52,710 nt of DNA from Desulfobacteraceae bacterium. GTDB lineage: Bacteria > Desulfobacterota > Desulfobacteria > Desulfobacterales > Desulfobacteraceae. The notes under the pieces were generated by a model. That model did no database searches. It was not told the DNA's origin and saw only the letters and a list, made by a program, of their open reading frames with translations. Below, in pieces: positions 1 to 9,024 of this stretch. The translations under genes were made by a program, and so were the position numbers. Numbering within the stretch: position 1 is the first letter of the stretch; each line of letters opens with the position of its first letter. Location: contig PIVQ01000004.1 in assembly GCA_003354055.1 (NCBI GenBank), forward strand, positions 1 through 52,710, written 5' to 3'.

Positions 1-255
1 CGATTTGTTGTTGTGCTGCACTCCTGGTCATAACGGAACGTATTTTTGTTATTTGCTATAGATCATGCTTTTAATATTAGGCAAAATCCTCAAACTCATT
101 AATTTTGTAGTACAAAAACCTGACCCGGCAAAACAATAACAACAAGGTTTAATTTTTTTACCTTATTATATATAGCAGCAGGGAGGCCACAGAAATCAGC
201 GCATATCTCAAAAACAAGAGAATTCTGGATGGGAAATGGGGTGTGGCCGAAAGAG
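1..255. other. Window edge without a recognised gene
   Basis: AT-rich sequence downstream of the minus-strand transporter operon. No convincing coding frame, tRNA or strong terminator was seen. A weak inverted repeat (AAGGT/ACCTT around a T run) lies near 144-164. The 15-mer TACCTTATTATATAT at 159-173 recurs at 4190-4204. Confidence 0.4.
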
Positions 256-1548
256 TTAATAATACCCGAGCCACCTTGGCAAAAAGAGCACGATCTGCGG
301 ACAATAGGTCAAAAAGAACAATACCCCGATCTGAATGGCCAGAAACGGCATTACCGACTTGGACACAAAAATGATATCACGCTTGGCCAGTGCCCCTGTG
401 ATAAACAAACTCACCCCCATGGGAGGGGTGCAATAGCCGATGGCCAGATTCACAGTCATAATCAGGCCGAAATGCATGGGATCCACATTAAAGGGCCCGA
501 GCAGGGGTAAAAAGACCGGTCCCAAAATCAGGGTGGCGGATATAATATCCATGAACATTCCGATAATCAGCAGCAGAACATTCATGGCAAGCAGAAAAAC
601 GACAGGTGACTGAATATTGGCAATGACCACTTCAGCCACCCGGTTAGGAATATTTTCAAAGGTGAGATACCGACCGAAACAGGTGGCGGCAGCCACAATG
701 AGCAAAAGTGTGGCTGAGGTCACAGCCGATGAGATGGTTATCTCTTTAATGTCCGTAAAATTCATGGATTTATAAATAAAATATTCCACGAAAAAGGCAT
801 AAACACTGGCCACGACAGCAGCTTCATTGGCCGTGAACATGCCTGAAAAAATACCGCCGAAGATAATGACGATAAGCATCACAGCCCAAAAACCTTCTTT
901 AAAAATCCGGATGAGCTGGGTAAAATTCGGAGCCGGCAGCCGCTGGATATCCTCCCGGTTTCTGTAAAGTAAAAAAGAATAGATACATACACAGAGAATG
1001 ATCAGGAATCCGGGGATGAAGCCCGTGATAAAAAGCCCTTCCAGGGATTCGTTGCTGATCATGGAATAAAAAATCATACTGATACTGGGCGGAATGATAA
1101 CGCCCAAGTTGGGAGAGGTGGTCATCAACCCCAGAGTATAATCTTCATCATACCCGTTTTTGATCAGGGCCGGAATCATAAATCCGCCCAGAGCAACAAC
1201 AGTGGCCACGGTGGATCCGGAAATAGCTCCGAAAAGACCGCACCCGATAACGCCTGCCATACCCAGCCCTCCGGGCAGCCAGCTCACCAGGGAATTGGCC
1301 AGATTGATCAATTTTTCAACGGTTTTTCCCCGGCCCATAATATTACCGCATAGGATAAAAAAGAGCACCACCACCAGGGAAAACTTATCCAGGCTCCGGA
1401 ACAGGGTCTGAACCAGAAGGGCCAGAGGCATGTCCAAAATAAAGACAAACCCAATGGTGGCGGTAAAGAAAAGGCAAAGGAACACGGGCACATAGGTAGC
1501 CATGCACCCCAAAAGCACACAAAGAATAATCAGATCACTCATCTCCAT
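256..1548 (-). CDS. dctM: TRAP transporter large permease (DctM family)
   Basis: This 430-residue protein is hydrophobic throughout, with about twelve predicted membrane segments, the usual size and layout of a TRAP large permease. The family signature is present: a TTSPNLGVIIPPSISM stretch followed by FYSMIS and the LFITGFIPG block. It would form the ion-driven translocation channel in the inner membrane and work with the small permease and periplasmic binding protein encoded immediately upstream. The gap to dctQ is 9 bases, so the three genes look like one operon (dctP-dctQ-dctM). TRAP systems usually carry C4-dicarboxylates, 2-oxoacids or related organic acids. The substrate cannot be read from the sequence. 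A second ATG lies two codons inside, so the exact start could shift slightly. Confidence 0.93.
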   Translation of the reverse strand: MEMSDLIILCVLLGCMATYVPVFLCLFFTATIGFVFILDMPLALLVQTLFRSLDKFSLVVVLFFILCGNIMGRGKTVEKLINLANSLVSWLPGGLGMAGVIGCGLFGAISGSTVATVVALGGFMIPALIKNGYDEDYTLGLMTTSPNLGVIIPPSISMIFYSMISNESLEGLFITGFIPGFLIILCVCIYSFLLYRNREDIQRLPAPNFTQLIRIFKEGFWAVMLIVIIFGGIFSGMFTANEAAVVASVYAFFVEYFIYKSMNFTDIKEITISSAVTSATLLLIVAAATCFGRYLTFENIPNRVAEVVIANIQSPVVFLLAMNVLLLIIGMFMDIISATLILGPVFLPLLGPFNVDPMHFGLIMTVNLAIGYCTPPMGVSLFITGALAKRDIIFVSKSVMPFLAIQIGVLFFLTYCPQIVLFLPRWLGYY

Positions 1549-1557
1549 AATACTTCC

Positions 1558-2094
1558 CTACCCTTCGGCTTCAATATCAGATTCATGATTCGTACCACCC
1601 TCACCGGATCCAAAATCGGACTTAAAATCCTGAATCATAACCTGGACGGTACGGAAAAAAACCATCGCCCCGGTCACCGGCATAATTGCATAGACAATGA
1701 CCAGGGGGATTTGCATGATAATGGTTTTTTGATGGGTCAGGTATTGCAGATGGGTCATCTTATACCCGTAATAGACCATGATCCCCCCGAACAAGAGCAT
1801 GAGGAGATTGGTGTAAAACGTCAGGCCCGACTTCATCTTAGGAAAAATCTGGACAACGGCATCAATGCGGATCATGGCCCGTTGCCTGACCGCGACACTG
1901 GCCCCCACAAAGGTCGAGTAAATGATCACGATTCTGACCAGTTCCTCACTCCAGGCCAGGGTATAATTAAACCCGTACCGGAGTACCACATTGGCAAATA
2001 GTGAAATCAGGGCCGCAATCACAATGGTAAACAGAGTCCACTCTTCGATATGGGTGACCAGTTTATCCATTTTTTTTAAAAATTTCCCAAGCAT
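1558..2094 (-). CDS. dctQ: TRAP transporter small permease (DctQ family)
   Basis: A 178-residue protein with four predicted membrane helices, as is typical of the small TRAP permease that bridges binding protein and large permease. The segment YGFNYTLAWSEELVRI around residues 41-56 matches the conserved W-x-E-E-x-x-R core of the family. It sits between dctP (33-base gap) and dctM (9-base gap) on the same strand. The C-terminus is acidic and short. Nothing unusual was seen. Assignment to the family is firm, and the transported substrate is unknown. Confidence 0.9.
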   Translation of the reverse strand: MLGKFLKKMDKLVTHIEEWTLFTIVIAALISLFANVVLRYGFNYTLAWSEELVRIVIIYSTFVGASVAVRQRAMIRIDAVVQIFPKMKSGLTFYTNLLMLLFGGIMVYYGYKMTHLQYLTHQKTIIMQIPLVIVYAIMPVTGAMVFFRTVQVMIQDFKSDFGSGEGGTNHESDIEAEG

Positions 2095-2127
2095 CTATCT
2101 AGCGTCCTAACAAATTTAGTTTCCAGG

Positions 2128-3204
2128 TTATTTCAGGAGATCCTGAACCTCTTTGAGGAAGTTGTCGGGCTGATACTGATCACCGGGATAAAGCTTATTG
2201 ATCTCCGGGGCATATTTGTCATAGGTACCCTGGCTCTGACCCTTGAGAAGAGCCATTTCATCGTCTGATAATTTGTAGAAGGCCACTCCGCCGGCCTTGG
2301 CCTTTTCAATGTTAGCATTTTCTTCTGCCAGGGTTTTCTTTCGGCTCTCGGCACTGACATCATGAACACTTGCCACAAAGGCCTCTCTCAAATCCTGGGG
2401 AAGACTTGCCAGCCAGGCTTTGTTAAAGATCCAGATAAACAGCCCCTGGGCATAGTTGATCTGAGTGAAGTAGTTGGCCACCTCAAATTTTTTAGTTACA
2501 TTGCAGACGGTCAGGGTATGATCCAACCCTGTGATAACGCCCTGTTTCAGAGCCACAGGCACATCAGGCCAGGGCATGGAAACCGGGTTGAATCCCCAGT
2601 TTCTGTAACTAAGCTGGTTCACAGCGGCTTCAGCGATTCTGAATTTCACCTTTTTGGCATCGGCAATGGTTTTCACAGGTACGGTAGTGGCCCAGCCGTA
2701 ATTTCCATAACCGGTGATATCCAGACCTGTAATACCCTGGTGATCCATAGCATTGAGAAAGTGATTGAAGAGTTTTTCATTGCTGGTGAACTTCTCCAGC
2801 TTGTCAAAGGAGTTGACCAGGAATGGGAGATTCACAAGACCGAACCTGGGTCCCAGGTTGGTGGAGGCAACAGAAGAGACACCCATTCCCTGAACGGCTC
2901 CCATCTGGACCATGTTCAGAACTTCAACCTCACCACCCAGCATGGAATAGGGTTTAAAATCCACAAATATCTGGCCGTTGGTTCTTTTCCAGACCTCGTC
3001 CCGGATTTCAAAACCTGCCAATACACCTACCAGTCCCGGAGTGGAGACATTGGACACGATACACCTGTATTTGGCACCCTTAGGATCAAAATCAGGTTTC
3101 CACTTGTCAAGGGTAGGTTTTTTCTTTGCCATGACTGGGGAGGTAACGACAAATGCAGACATCACCACCAAAATCAAAGCCCATAAAATCGCCTGTTTTT
3201 TCAT
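2128..3204 (-). CDS. dctP: TRAP transporter solute-binding protein (DctP family)
   Basis: A 358-residue periplasmic binding protein. Residues 1-26 form a signal peptide ending in SPVMA before a lysine-rich mature start. The body has the DctP fold landmarks: a Y-S-M-L-G-G-E-V-E motif near residue 87, the PFLVNSF segment near 127, and a K-V-K-F-R-I-A-E stretch around 184-191, where the family's substrate-carboxylate-binding arginine is expected. It is the first gene of the operon and would deliver an organic acid to DctQM. Its Lrp-type neighbour upstream (3597-4079) is a plausible regulator. The ligand cannot be inferred with confidence. Confidence 0.92.
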   Translation of the reverse strand: MKKQAILWALILVVMSAFVVTSPVMAKKKPTLDKWKPDFDPKGAKYRCIVSNVSTPGLVGVLAGFEIRDEVWKRTNGQIFVDFKPYSMLGGEVEVLNMVQMGAVQGMGVSSVASTNLGPRFGLVNLPFLVNSFDKLEKFTSNEKLFNHFLNAMDHQGITGLDITGYGNYGWATTVPVKTIADAKKVKFRIAEAAVNQLSYRNWGFNPVSMPWPDVPVALKQGVITGLDHTLTVCNVTKKFEVANYFTQINYAQGLFIWIFNKAWLASLPQDLREAFVASVHDVSAESRKKTLAEENANIEKAKAGGVAFYKLSDDEMALLKGQSQGTYDKYAPEINKLYPGDQYQPDNFLKEVQDLLK

Positions 3205-3596
3205 GCTTTTTTCCTTTCAAAAGGGGGTTAAAACAGCGGCCGAATCTGTTATAGAAAACGCAGGTAGGACCATAACAACCTTAACTTCTTAGACATCCAG
3301 CCGTTCTAAAGCATAGTGGTTTATCAGCAATATTTAATTCGGTCAAGGGGGCGGCGATTCGTTTCCTCCAAAATCAGGGAAAACATATCGTCATTTATCC
3401 TGTTAAAAACAGGCGAAAAACGGCAGATTTTTAAGACAAAAAATGCCACCGAACCCCAAGATTTTATAAGTCTAATTTAAAATTAAAGCAGATTTTATTT
3501 TAAAATGGAATTTTACGGCAATTTTTAAAGACATTTTTTTTCAAAAAGAAATGTTTGCCAGGATACTTTTGGTCGTTTTTTGGTAATAACAGGTGC
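3205..3596. other. Intergenic region holding the TRAP operon promoter
   Basis: 392 bases between the Lrp gene and dctP, very AT-rich in the half near the Lrp gene. A weak minus-strand sigma-70-like pair is visible: TTGACC (complement of 3341-3346) and TAAACC (complement of 3318-3323) with a 17-base spacer. A-tract-rich sequence at 3470-3560 could suit Lrp-type binding, but no defined operator was found. No gene was recognised. Confidence 0.35.
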
Positions 3597-4079
3597 TCAA
3601 AACCTGTATTCTTCTTCCAAATCCAGGGTAAGCTTCTTTTTTTCCTTGATACTGTCAATGACAAATGAGGATTGAATCTTCTGGATCCCTTCGATCTGGG
3701 TCAGCTTGCTGTTCATGAACTCCCCGTAGGTTTTGATGTCTTTTGCAATGACCTTGAGAATAAAATCATTGGCCCCTGCAATCTGATAACATTCAATCAC
3801 CTCGTCCAATTCGTTGAACCTCTCTTTTATCCGTGCCACGGACGAGAGTTTACTTAGGCTTAAAGAGATGGAGACCATGGCCATAATGGAAAAACCGATT
3901 TTCTCAGGATCCACCACAGCGGTAAAATGGGAAATCACCCCGGCAAGTTCCAGCCGTTTTACCCGTTCTAAGGTGGCAGGTGCAGAGATACCCACAATTT
4001 TTGACAATTTGGAGTTGGTCGTTTTTCCGTTTTCCTGAAGTGTATTTAAAATTTTCTTATCGATTCTATCCAGAACCAT
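3597..4079 (-). CDS. Lrp/AsnC family transcriptional regulator
   Basis: A 160-residue protein with the two expected parts. An N-terminal winged helix-turn-helix (about residues 3-50) starts with LDRIDKKILNTLQENGKTT and has a recognition-helix region SAPATLERVKRL. A C-terminal RAM/Lrp ligand-binding and oligomerisation domain (about 65-145) carries the IAGANDFILKV strand. Such regulators respond to amino acids or related metabolites. The gene is co-oriented with the TRAP operon and ends 392 bases upstream of dctP, so it probably controls that transporter as well as itself. The C-terminal tail (LEEEYRF) is slightly longer than usual. The effector is unknown. Confidence 0.9.
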   Translation of the reverse strand: MVLDRIDKKILNTLQENGKTTNSKLSKIVGISAPATLERVKRLELAGVISHFTAVVDPEKIGFSIMAMVSISLSLSKLSSVARIKERFNELDEVIECYQIAGANDFILKVIAKDIKTYGEFMNSKLTQIEGIQKIQSSFVIDSIKEKKKLTLDLEEEYRF

Positions 4080-4261
4080 TGAGTCCCTCCACAGCTATTT
4101 TTATTTTATTAGGCATTAATACCAAATTTTAGAAGGATGCAAAACGTTTTTTCGATTTTCATTTATTTTATACTTTCTTTCCGTATTTATACCTTATTAT
4201 ATATGTCGGATTTTAAACCTGCAAAAGTTTTGTATTTTTATTGTAAAAATAAGATTTAAAA

Positions 4262-4289
4262 TTTGGCTTTTGCTTTTAAAAGTTATAAT
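4262..4289 (+). promoter_or_regulatory. Candidate sigma-70 promoter for the acyltransferase gene
   Basis: A perfect TATAAT lies at 4284-4289, preceded by a poor -35 (TTTGGC at 4262-4267, 16-base spacer). It is 33 bases upstream of the TTG start at 4322, in the AT-rich gap between the divergent Lrp gene and the acyltransferase. This is a visual match only. Confidence 0.4.
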
Positions 4290-4321
4290 GTTCCTTTTTT
4301 GCATGTTGACGGGAGAAGATT

Positions 4322-4891
4322 TTGAAACTGAAACCAAGCATTTTGAACAGCTTTTTACTAAAGCCATTTTTTTACATTCTTGCCAGAATCGGATTGTTTA
4401 TCCTGGGATGGAAATCCCATGGCAAAATGCCTGACCTGAAAAAATTCATACTGGTCGCAGCCCCCCATTCAAGCAATTGGGATTTTGTCTTTTTTCTCCT
4501 TTTCATTTTCAAATTCCAAATTCCGGTCCATTGGATGGCTAAAGAGTCCATGTTTGCGCCACCGTTTAAAGGCCTTCTCCAACGTTTGGGCGGTATTCCC
4601 ATTGACCGATCAAAAAAGAAGAATACCGTAGAGATCATGGCAGAGACCTTTGACAGTTCAGATCGCCTCATTGTCACCATTGCTCCCTCAGGCACCCGTA
4701 AAAAAGTAACCAACTGGAAGAGCGGATTTTATCGTATTGCTAACCAGGCAGATATTCCAATTGTCTGCGGTTTTGTTGACTATAAAAACAAAATCGTCGG
4801 TATCGGCCCGACTCTTTTTCCCACGGGAAACATGGAAGCAGACCTGAACCGAATGCGGGACTTTTATAAGGACAAACCCGGACGATATTAA
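4322..4891 (+). CDS. Lysophospholipid acyltransferase family protein (PlsC-like)
   Basis: A 189-residue acyltransferase-like protein. The catalytic H-x4-D motif is present as H-S-S-N-W-D (near residue 57). Downstream come a GGIPIDRS block and APSGTRKKVTNWKSGF, which corresponds to the E-G-T-R acceptor motif with Glu replaced by Ser. It would transfer an acyl chain to a lysophospholipid or similar acceptor at the inner membrane, and one hydrophobic stretch near the N-terminus supports membrane association. The start is TTG, supported by GGGAGAAG just upstream and the absence of a nearby ATG. It lies 465 bases before the EPS locus, so a link to polymer acylation is possible but unproven. A general phospholipid role is equally likely. 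Confidence 0.82.
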   Translation: MKLKPSILNSFLLKPFFYILARIGLFILGWKSHGKMPDLKKFILVAAPHSSNWDFVFFLLFIFKFQIPVHWMAKESMFAPPFKGLLQRLGGIPIDRSKKKNTVEIMAETFDSSDRLIVTIAPSGTRKKVTNWKSGFYRIANQADIPIVCGFVDYKNKIVGIGPTLFPTGNMEADLNRMRDFYKDKPGRY

Positions 4892-5356
4892 ACAAAATGC
4901 AGTGAAGAGCATTTTGCTGATACCCCAACCAATATAACCGGCCTGTACTGGCTTGACTATTTTCCCCTACGATCAATTGTTTTTAGCTTCTCCGTAAGAT
5001 ACTCCTCAATCGGTTGTTCCACATATGGGGAAAAACTTGTTGCACCTCAAACCCAATTTGTGATATTTTTTCCATAAAGCAAGCCTCTATTTCAGTTAAT
5101 TTTTTGTGGTGATTAAACTACTGAAACATCTCATAGCTGCAGTTTTTCTTTCTCTTAAGCTTCTCGCAATTTAAAAAAATAATAGGCCCTATATTTCTGC
5201 AAGAGGCTCGTTCAATAAAAGATATTAAAGTTTTTACATGTATTTCTTCACCGGATCGACAACTAAAATTGGAATTCTTTGGAATTTTCCGGTATTTTCT
5301 GATAAAATACTTGACAAACCAAGCATTTCCCAATAAACACAGAACAAACTTATAAA
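4892..5356. other. Intergenic region upstream of the EPS locus
   Basis: 465 bases with no gene recognised. On the minus strand around 4960-5075 there is coding-like sequence in two frames (for example VEQPIEEYLTEKLKTIDRRG), possibly a decayed gene fragment, but it matches no family I know. The last 60 bases contain the candidate promoter at 5311-5339. Confidence 0.35.
5311..5339 (+). promoter_or_regulatory. Candidate promoter for the EPS locus
   Basis: A perfect TTGACA at 5311-5316 is followed after 17 bases by TAAACA (5334-5339), a weak -10. It lies 18 bases before the start at 5357. An alternative A/T-rich -10 (TATAAA at 5351) is too far from the -35. This is a visual match only, but it is in the right place to drive the first EPS gene. 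Confidence 0.35.
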
Positions 5357-6832
5357 ATGAGATCATATACAATGTTTACAGATCAAAGGTTATATTTACG
5401 ATATTTACAAATTATGTCGGACCTAATCTGTTTTGCTCTCTTGTATCTACTGATAGTACCACTATTTTTAATCCTCAGCAGCAATGGTTTTGCGGCATTA
5501 TTCAACGGTTCTAATGCTGTTGCTGATTATTGTATGTACAAAACCCCTCTTTATATTGGATGCGGATTAGTTATTGTTACAGTGATTCCGTGGGTATTAG
5601 TCGCATTGAATTTTTATGAACGAATTCCAACATCCAAACAGGCCAATCGTTTAACTGACACCACAGGTTTATGTATTCTGCAATCTTTAATTTTATGTGG
5701 AATACTTACACTGTTTGACATTCCCACTCAGGTATTTTTTAAAACGCTGGCCTTTTCAATCGGAGCCCTTTTTATCTTACTTTTAGTCAACCGAGTTCAC
5801 CTGGCGATGCTTGTAAGAAAGAATACGTCCCACCCATACCTGATAAAAAATATTATACTGGTCGGAACCGGTCCTGAATCCCTACAATTGGCTGATTACA
5901 TTAAAAAGCACCCGGAATCCGGTATCAGGTTAACCGGCTTCCTTACTGCCAAAGAGCAAGAGAACCAAGGACAAATCTCTGACCATCGGATATTAGGAAC
6001 CCTAAACGCGCTGCCTGAGCTGATCTTAGACCACACAGTTGATAGTATTTTTGTTGCCGGGGATAAGGATATGACATCACAATCCAACTATCTTTTCCAA
6101 ACCTGCTCAACAATGGGATTAGAGTTTGCCACAACAAAACCAGAACTGATTTCCCACCCTTTCGGACGAATTTCCGTAGAAGAATTAAACGGTATGGAGA
6201 TCACTCTGTTTAACGTTTCTCAAAGTAGTCCACTTGGCATCTTTTTCAAACGCTGCTTTGACTTTTGCGGATCAACTGCTCTAATCCTCTGCTGCCTCCC
6301 CTTTTGGATTGTTATACCTATCCTGATCAAATCCAGCTCTCCAGGTAATTTCTTTTTCAAACAGGAACGTATCGGCAGACATGGAAAAAAATTTACCCTG
6401 TATAAATTCAGATCCATGACTGAGAACGCAATCGGGCTGCAGAAAGAGCTTATGCATCTAAACGAGATGGACGGGCCTGCATTTAAAATAAAAAAAGATC
6501 CCCGTTTAACACCGACCGGAAAAGTACTAAGGGCATACAGCCTTGATGAACTCCCTCAGTTGTTCAACGTATTTCTGGGCGATATCAGCCTGGTCGGTCC
6601 CCGGCCGGCCATAGCGGATGAGGTTCGCCAATATCGCCCCAAAGAATACAGAAGGCTTTCAGTTACCCAAGGCATATCCTGCATCTGGCAGGTAAGCGGC
6701 AGAAATGATATAAAATTTGACGAATGGATGAAGTTAGACCTTTTGTATATTGACAACAGATCTGCAGTGCTTGATTTAAAAATTCTGTTCCGGACTATTC
6801 CGGCTGTGCTAATGAAAAAAGGAGCATATTAA
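5357..6832 (+). CDS. Undecaprenyl-phosphate glycosyl-1-phosphate transferase (WbaP/WcaJ type)
   Basis: A 491-residue initiating enzyme for EPS repeat-unit assembly, expected to move a sugar-1-phosphate from a nucleotide sugar to undecaprenyl phosphate in the inner membrane. The N-terminal half has about four membrane segments and a Rossmann-like domain (IILVGTGPESLQLADYIKKH, about residues 170-189). The C-terminal catalytic domain (about 290-491) has one more hydrophobic segment and the family blocks YKFRSM, DELPQLFNVFLGDISLVGPR and IWQVSGRND. This is the large polyisoprenylphosphate hexose transferase architecture at its usual length. A second ATG at 5372 is an alternative start. It opens the EPS locus, as expected for a committed first step. 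The sugar cannot be fixed from sequence. Confidence 0.92.
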   Translation: MRSYTMFTDQRLYLRYLQIMSDLICFALLYLLIVPLFLILSSNGFAALFNGSNAVADYCMYKTPLYIGCGLVIVTVIPWVLVALNFYERIPTSKQANRLTDTTGLCILQSLILCGILTLFDIPTQVFFKTLAFSIGALFILLLVNRVHLAMLVRKNTSHPYLIKNIILVGTGPESLQLADYIKKHPESGIRLTGFLTAKEQENQGQISDHRILGTLNALPELILDHTVDSIFVAGDKDMTSQSNYLFQTCSTMGLEFATTKPELISHPFGRISVEELNGMEITLFNVSQSSPLGIFFKRCFDFCGSTALILCCLPFWIVIPILIKSSSPGNFFFKQERIGRHGKKFTLYKFRSMTENAIGLQKELMHLNEMDGPAFKIKKDPRLTPTGKVLRAYSLDELPQLFNVFLGDISLVGPRPAIADEVRQYRPKEYRRLSVTQGISCIWQVSGRNDIKFDEWMKLDLLYIDNRSAVLDLKILFRTIPAVLMKKGAY

Positions 6833-6893
6833 TTCAGGCGCAGCACCCCCTATTTTTTTATACACAATAGGCACTCAGCCAAAGGTAAAAAAA

Positions 6894-8528
6894 GTGGATA
6901 TATTAAAAAACTTATTTAAAATAGCCAAGCAAAAAACAACGAGTCCTTATCGTAAAGGCATCCACTGCTTCAACAAACTGGAATACTTAAAATCGATTTC
7001 CTATTTTGAACAGGTAATTGAAAAAAAGAGCCCCGGCAATTCCCTTGAAGCAAATCTTGCACATTTTTACTGCGGCCGGGCACATTTGAACGTTGGTGTT
7101 ACCTATTTTGCCAATAGCAAAAATAAAAAAGCCTTGCATCATTTTCAAAAGGCACTGCGTTTCTATCCTGAGGATACAGATCTGGATTACTTTATCGGGA
7201 TTTGCCTGAATAACATCGGAGATTATGAAGGTGCCATGGCTTCCTTTTCAAAAATTCTGAAAACCGAACCCTGGAATATTCCGACTAAGCTTAAAATTGC
7301 AGTTATTTTCCATAACATGAAACTCTGGAGCAATGCCGAAGAGATTCACAGGCAAATCCTAGCAAAAAATCCAAATTTTGCAGATGTGCACTACCATCTT
7401 GGACTGGCCCTGATGAGCCAGGCAAAACCCGAGGAAGCTGCAGACGCCTTTAGCACTGCCCTTGCCATTAATCCCAATTATACAGAGGCCAGGATAAAAC
7501 TCAGTATTGTCCAAATTTGCATGGACAATTACAAACAGGCACTGGAAAATCTTAAATGGGTCGCCCAAGCAAATCCGGGTTATGCTGATGTTTATTATTT
7601 GATCAGCATAGTAAAAGAAAAGGAAAATGCACCTGATGAGGCAATTTACTATCTTAATCAATCTCTGAAGCTCAATCCTAAATTCAAAAATGCTATAGTG
7701 AAACTAATCATTGCACTTTGTCGCAAAGGAGATCGAGAAGCCGCACAAGATCAAATCAGAAAAGCCTTTGAATTCTACCCTAACGACAAACGGTTGACTT
7801 CTATTCAGAAAACCTTGAAAATTTTTGATCCGGAGTTCAATAGTCCCTCCGACAAATCAGAAATCGCACTATCCCTTCAAAAAGACAACTCAATAAAGGA
7901 ACTACGCCACGAATTTCACAAAGACCTGGATATCATGCCCAATGTGTCTGAAATTATAACCATGTTTAAGAGTACCATGTACACTCAGAAGGAGGCCGAT
8001 ATATCAAACTTTTTGATCCCTTTTATCACGGAGCAAATCAACCGAACCCCCACATACCCGGATCTATACAACAGCCTTGGCCTTCAATTACTTACTGCAA
8101 ATAAGTCAATCGAGGCAGAAAATGCATTTACAAAGGCATTGGAATTAAATCCAGAATACATAAGTGCTCGGATCAACCTTATGAAGATCCTTCACCAGCA
8201 GGGCAAAGACCAAGAGGCCTACGACCAAGGCAAGAAATTATTGCCTAAGAATCTGCCCTTTCCGGATTTATATTTGACCCTGACTGAAGTGCTTTTCTCA
8301 CTTAATCGATATGATGAGGCTCTGTTGAATGCAAAGCGAGTACTTAGACTGAGACCTTCCATGGCAGAAGCAATATTATTGACAGCAAAAATCTATGGTA
8401 AAAAAGGGGAAAACAAGCGAGCAATTAGAATTATTGAAGAGTATTTGGAAGAGGATCAACCGTCTCTACAAGCAAAAGGATTTGAAACCCTATTAAAAAA
8501 TCTGACCAATATCTCTATCCTTTTCTGA
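6894..8528 (+). CDS. Tetratricopeptide (TPR) repeat protein
   Basis: A 544-residue protein made largely of TPR units. Examples are ALHHFQKALRFYPEDTDLDY, the DVHYHLGLALMSQ unit near residue 164, and AENAFTKALELNPEYISARI in the second half. Roughly ten repeats fall in two blocks separated by a less regular region around residues 300-375. There is no signal peptide, so it is probably cytoplasmic or peripheral. TPR proteins in EPS loci often scaffold the Wzx/Wzy or export machinery, and its position directly after the initiating transferase fits that role, but no partner can be read from the sequence. The start codon is GTG at 6894, and the ribosome-binding site is weak (GGTAAAAAAA). A neighbour-specific function is inference. 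Confidence 0.8.
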   Translation: MDILKNLFKIAKQKTTSPYRKGIHCFNKLEYLKSISYFEQVIEKKSPGNSLEANLAHFYCGRAHLNVGVTYFANSKNKKALHHFQKALRFYPEDTDLDYFIGICLNNIGDYEGAMASFSKILKTEPWNIPTKLKIAVIFHNMKLWSNAEEIHRQILAKNPNFADVHYHLGLALMSQAKPEEAADAFSTALAINPNYTEARIKLSIVQICMDNYKQALENLKWVAQANPGYADVYYLISIVKEKENAPDEAIYYLNQSLKLNPKFKNAIVKLIIALCRKGDREAAQDQIRKAFEFYPNDKRLTSIQKTLKIFDPEFNSPSDKSEIALSLQKDNSIKELRHEFHKDLDIMPNVSEIITMFKSTMYTQKEADISNFLIPFITEQINRTPTYPDLYNSLGLQLLTANKSIEAENAFTKALELNPEYISARINLMKILHQQGKDQEAYDQGKKLLPKNLPFPDLYLTLTEVLFSLNRYDEALLNAKRVLRLRPSMAEAILLTAKIYGKKGENKRAIRIIEEYLEEDQPSLQAKGFETLLKNLTNISILF

Positions 8529-9024
8529 ATTTCAAATGGTTTTCCTTCGGGAAATTACCAAACCAGTAGCCCCTGATTTTCCGTTTGCTTATGTACTTGT
8601 TGTATACTATAATCAGCGCATAAAAAAGAAAACAAGACAAGATACAAAATACTAAATCAATACAACAAGTTAAACACATCCGACACTGTAATTGAAGGGA
8701 CGAAGTTATGTCTTTCCATGAGATATTCACGACAGGAGAGATTTGAACGAGTGGTATATTTTTCCGATTTCAGCATTTCGGAGGAATATTTTCAGCCACC
8801 AGGGACCGAATGACCCTATTGGTGTTAACTAAGCTATGAGCAAGCTGGCTCATTTTTGCCTCCGATGAAGGCCGGTTCACCAGGATTTCAATCTGCGGGC
8901 GCACCGATCCACCTAAACCGGTATGACATTTAGGATTTTAGCTGCCTTCTTCAACCAAAAGGTCACGCGCAAATTAAAACAACCTACCTGAATTTTTGAA
9001 AAGAAAAGAGTTACGAAAAAAGAT
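8529..9024. other. Long intergenic region upstream of the NRPS-like gene
   Basis: 496 bases without a recognised gene. It contains the strong-looking promoter at 8585-8613, which would give a leader of about 400 bases. On the minus strand, 8770-8930 reads as a coding-like frame (including VRPQIEILVNRPSSEAKMSQ) interrupted by a stop, perhaps a decayed gene that I cannot assign. No hairpin good enough to be called a terminator for the TPR gene was seen. Confidence 0.4.
8585..8613 (+). promoter_or_regulatory. Candidate sigma-70 promoter before the NRPS-like gene
   Basis: TTGCTT at 8585-8590, a 17-base spacer and a perfect TATAAT at 8608-8613. The next gene on the strand starts at 9025, so the transcript would carry an approximately 400-base untranslated leader, or an unrecognised small RNA. 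Confidence 0.45.

Noticed and set aside
2362..3186. Long plus-strand open frame opposite dctP
   Set aside because: It is the antisense shadow of a clear DctP gene and shows no family motif. The same applies to long frames opposite pyrG (47395-48459), eno and the UDP/GDP-sugar dehydrogenase.
8846..8860. Possible sigma-54 promoter (TGGCTC...TGCC)
   Set aside because: GG and GC are separated by 9 bases, while sigma-54 promoters need 10, and the -24 element is imperfect.
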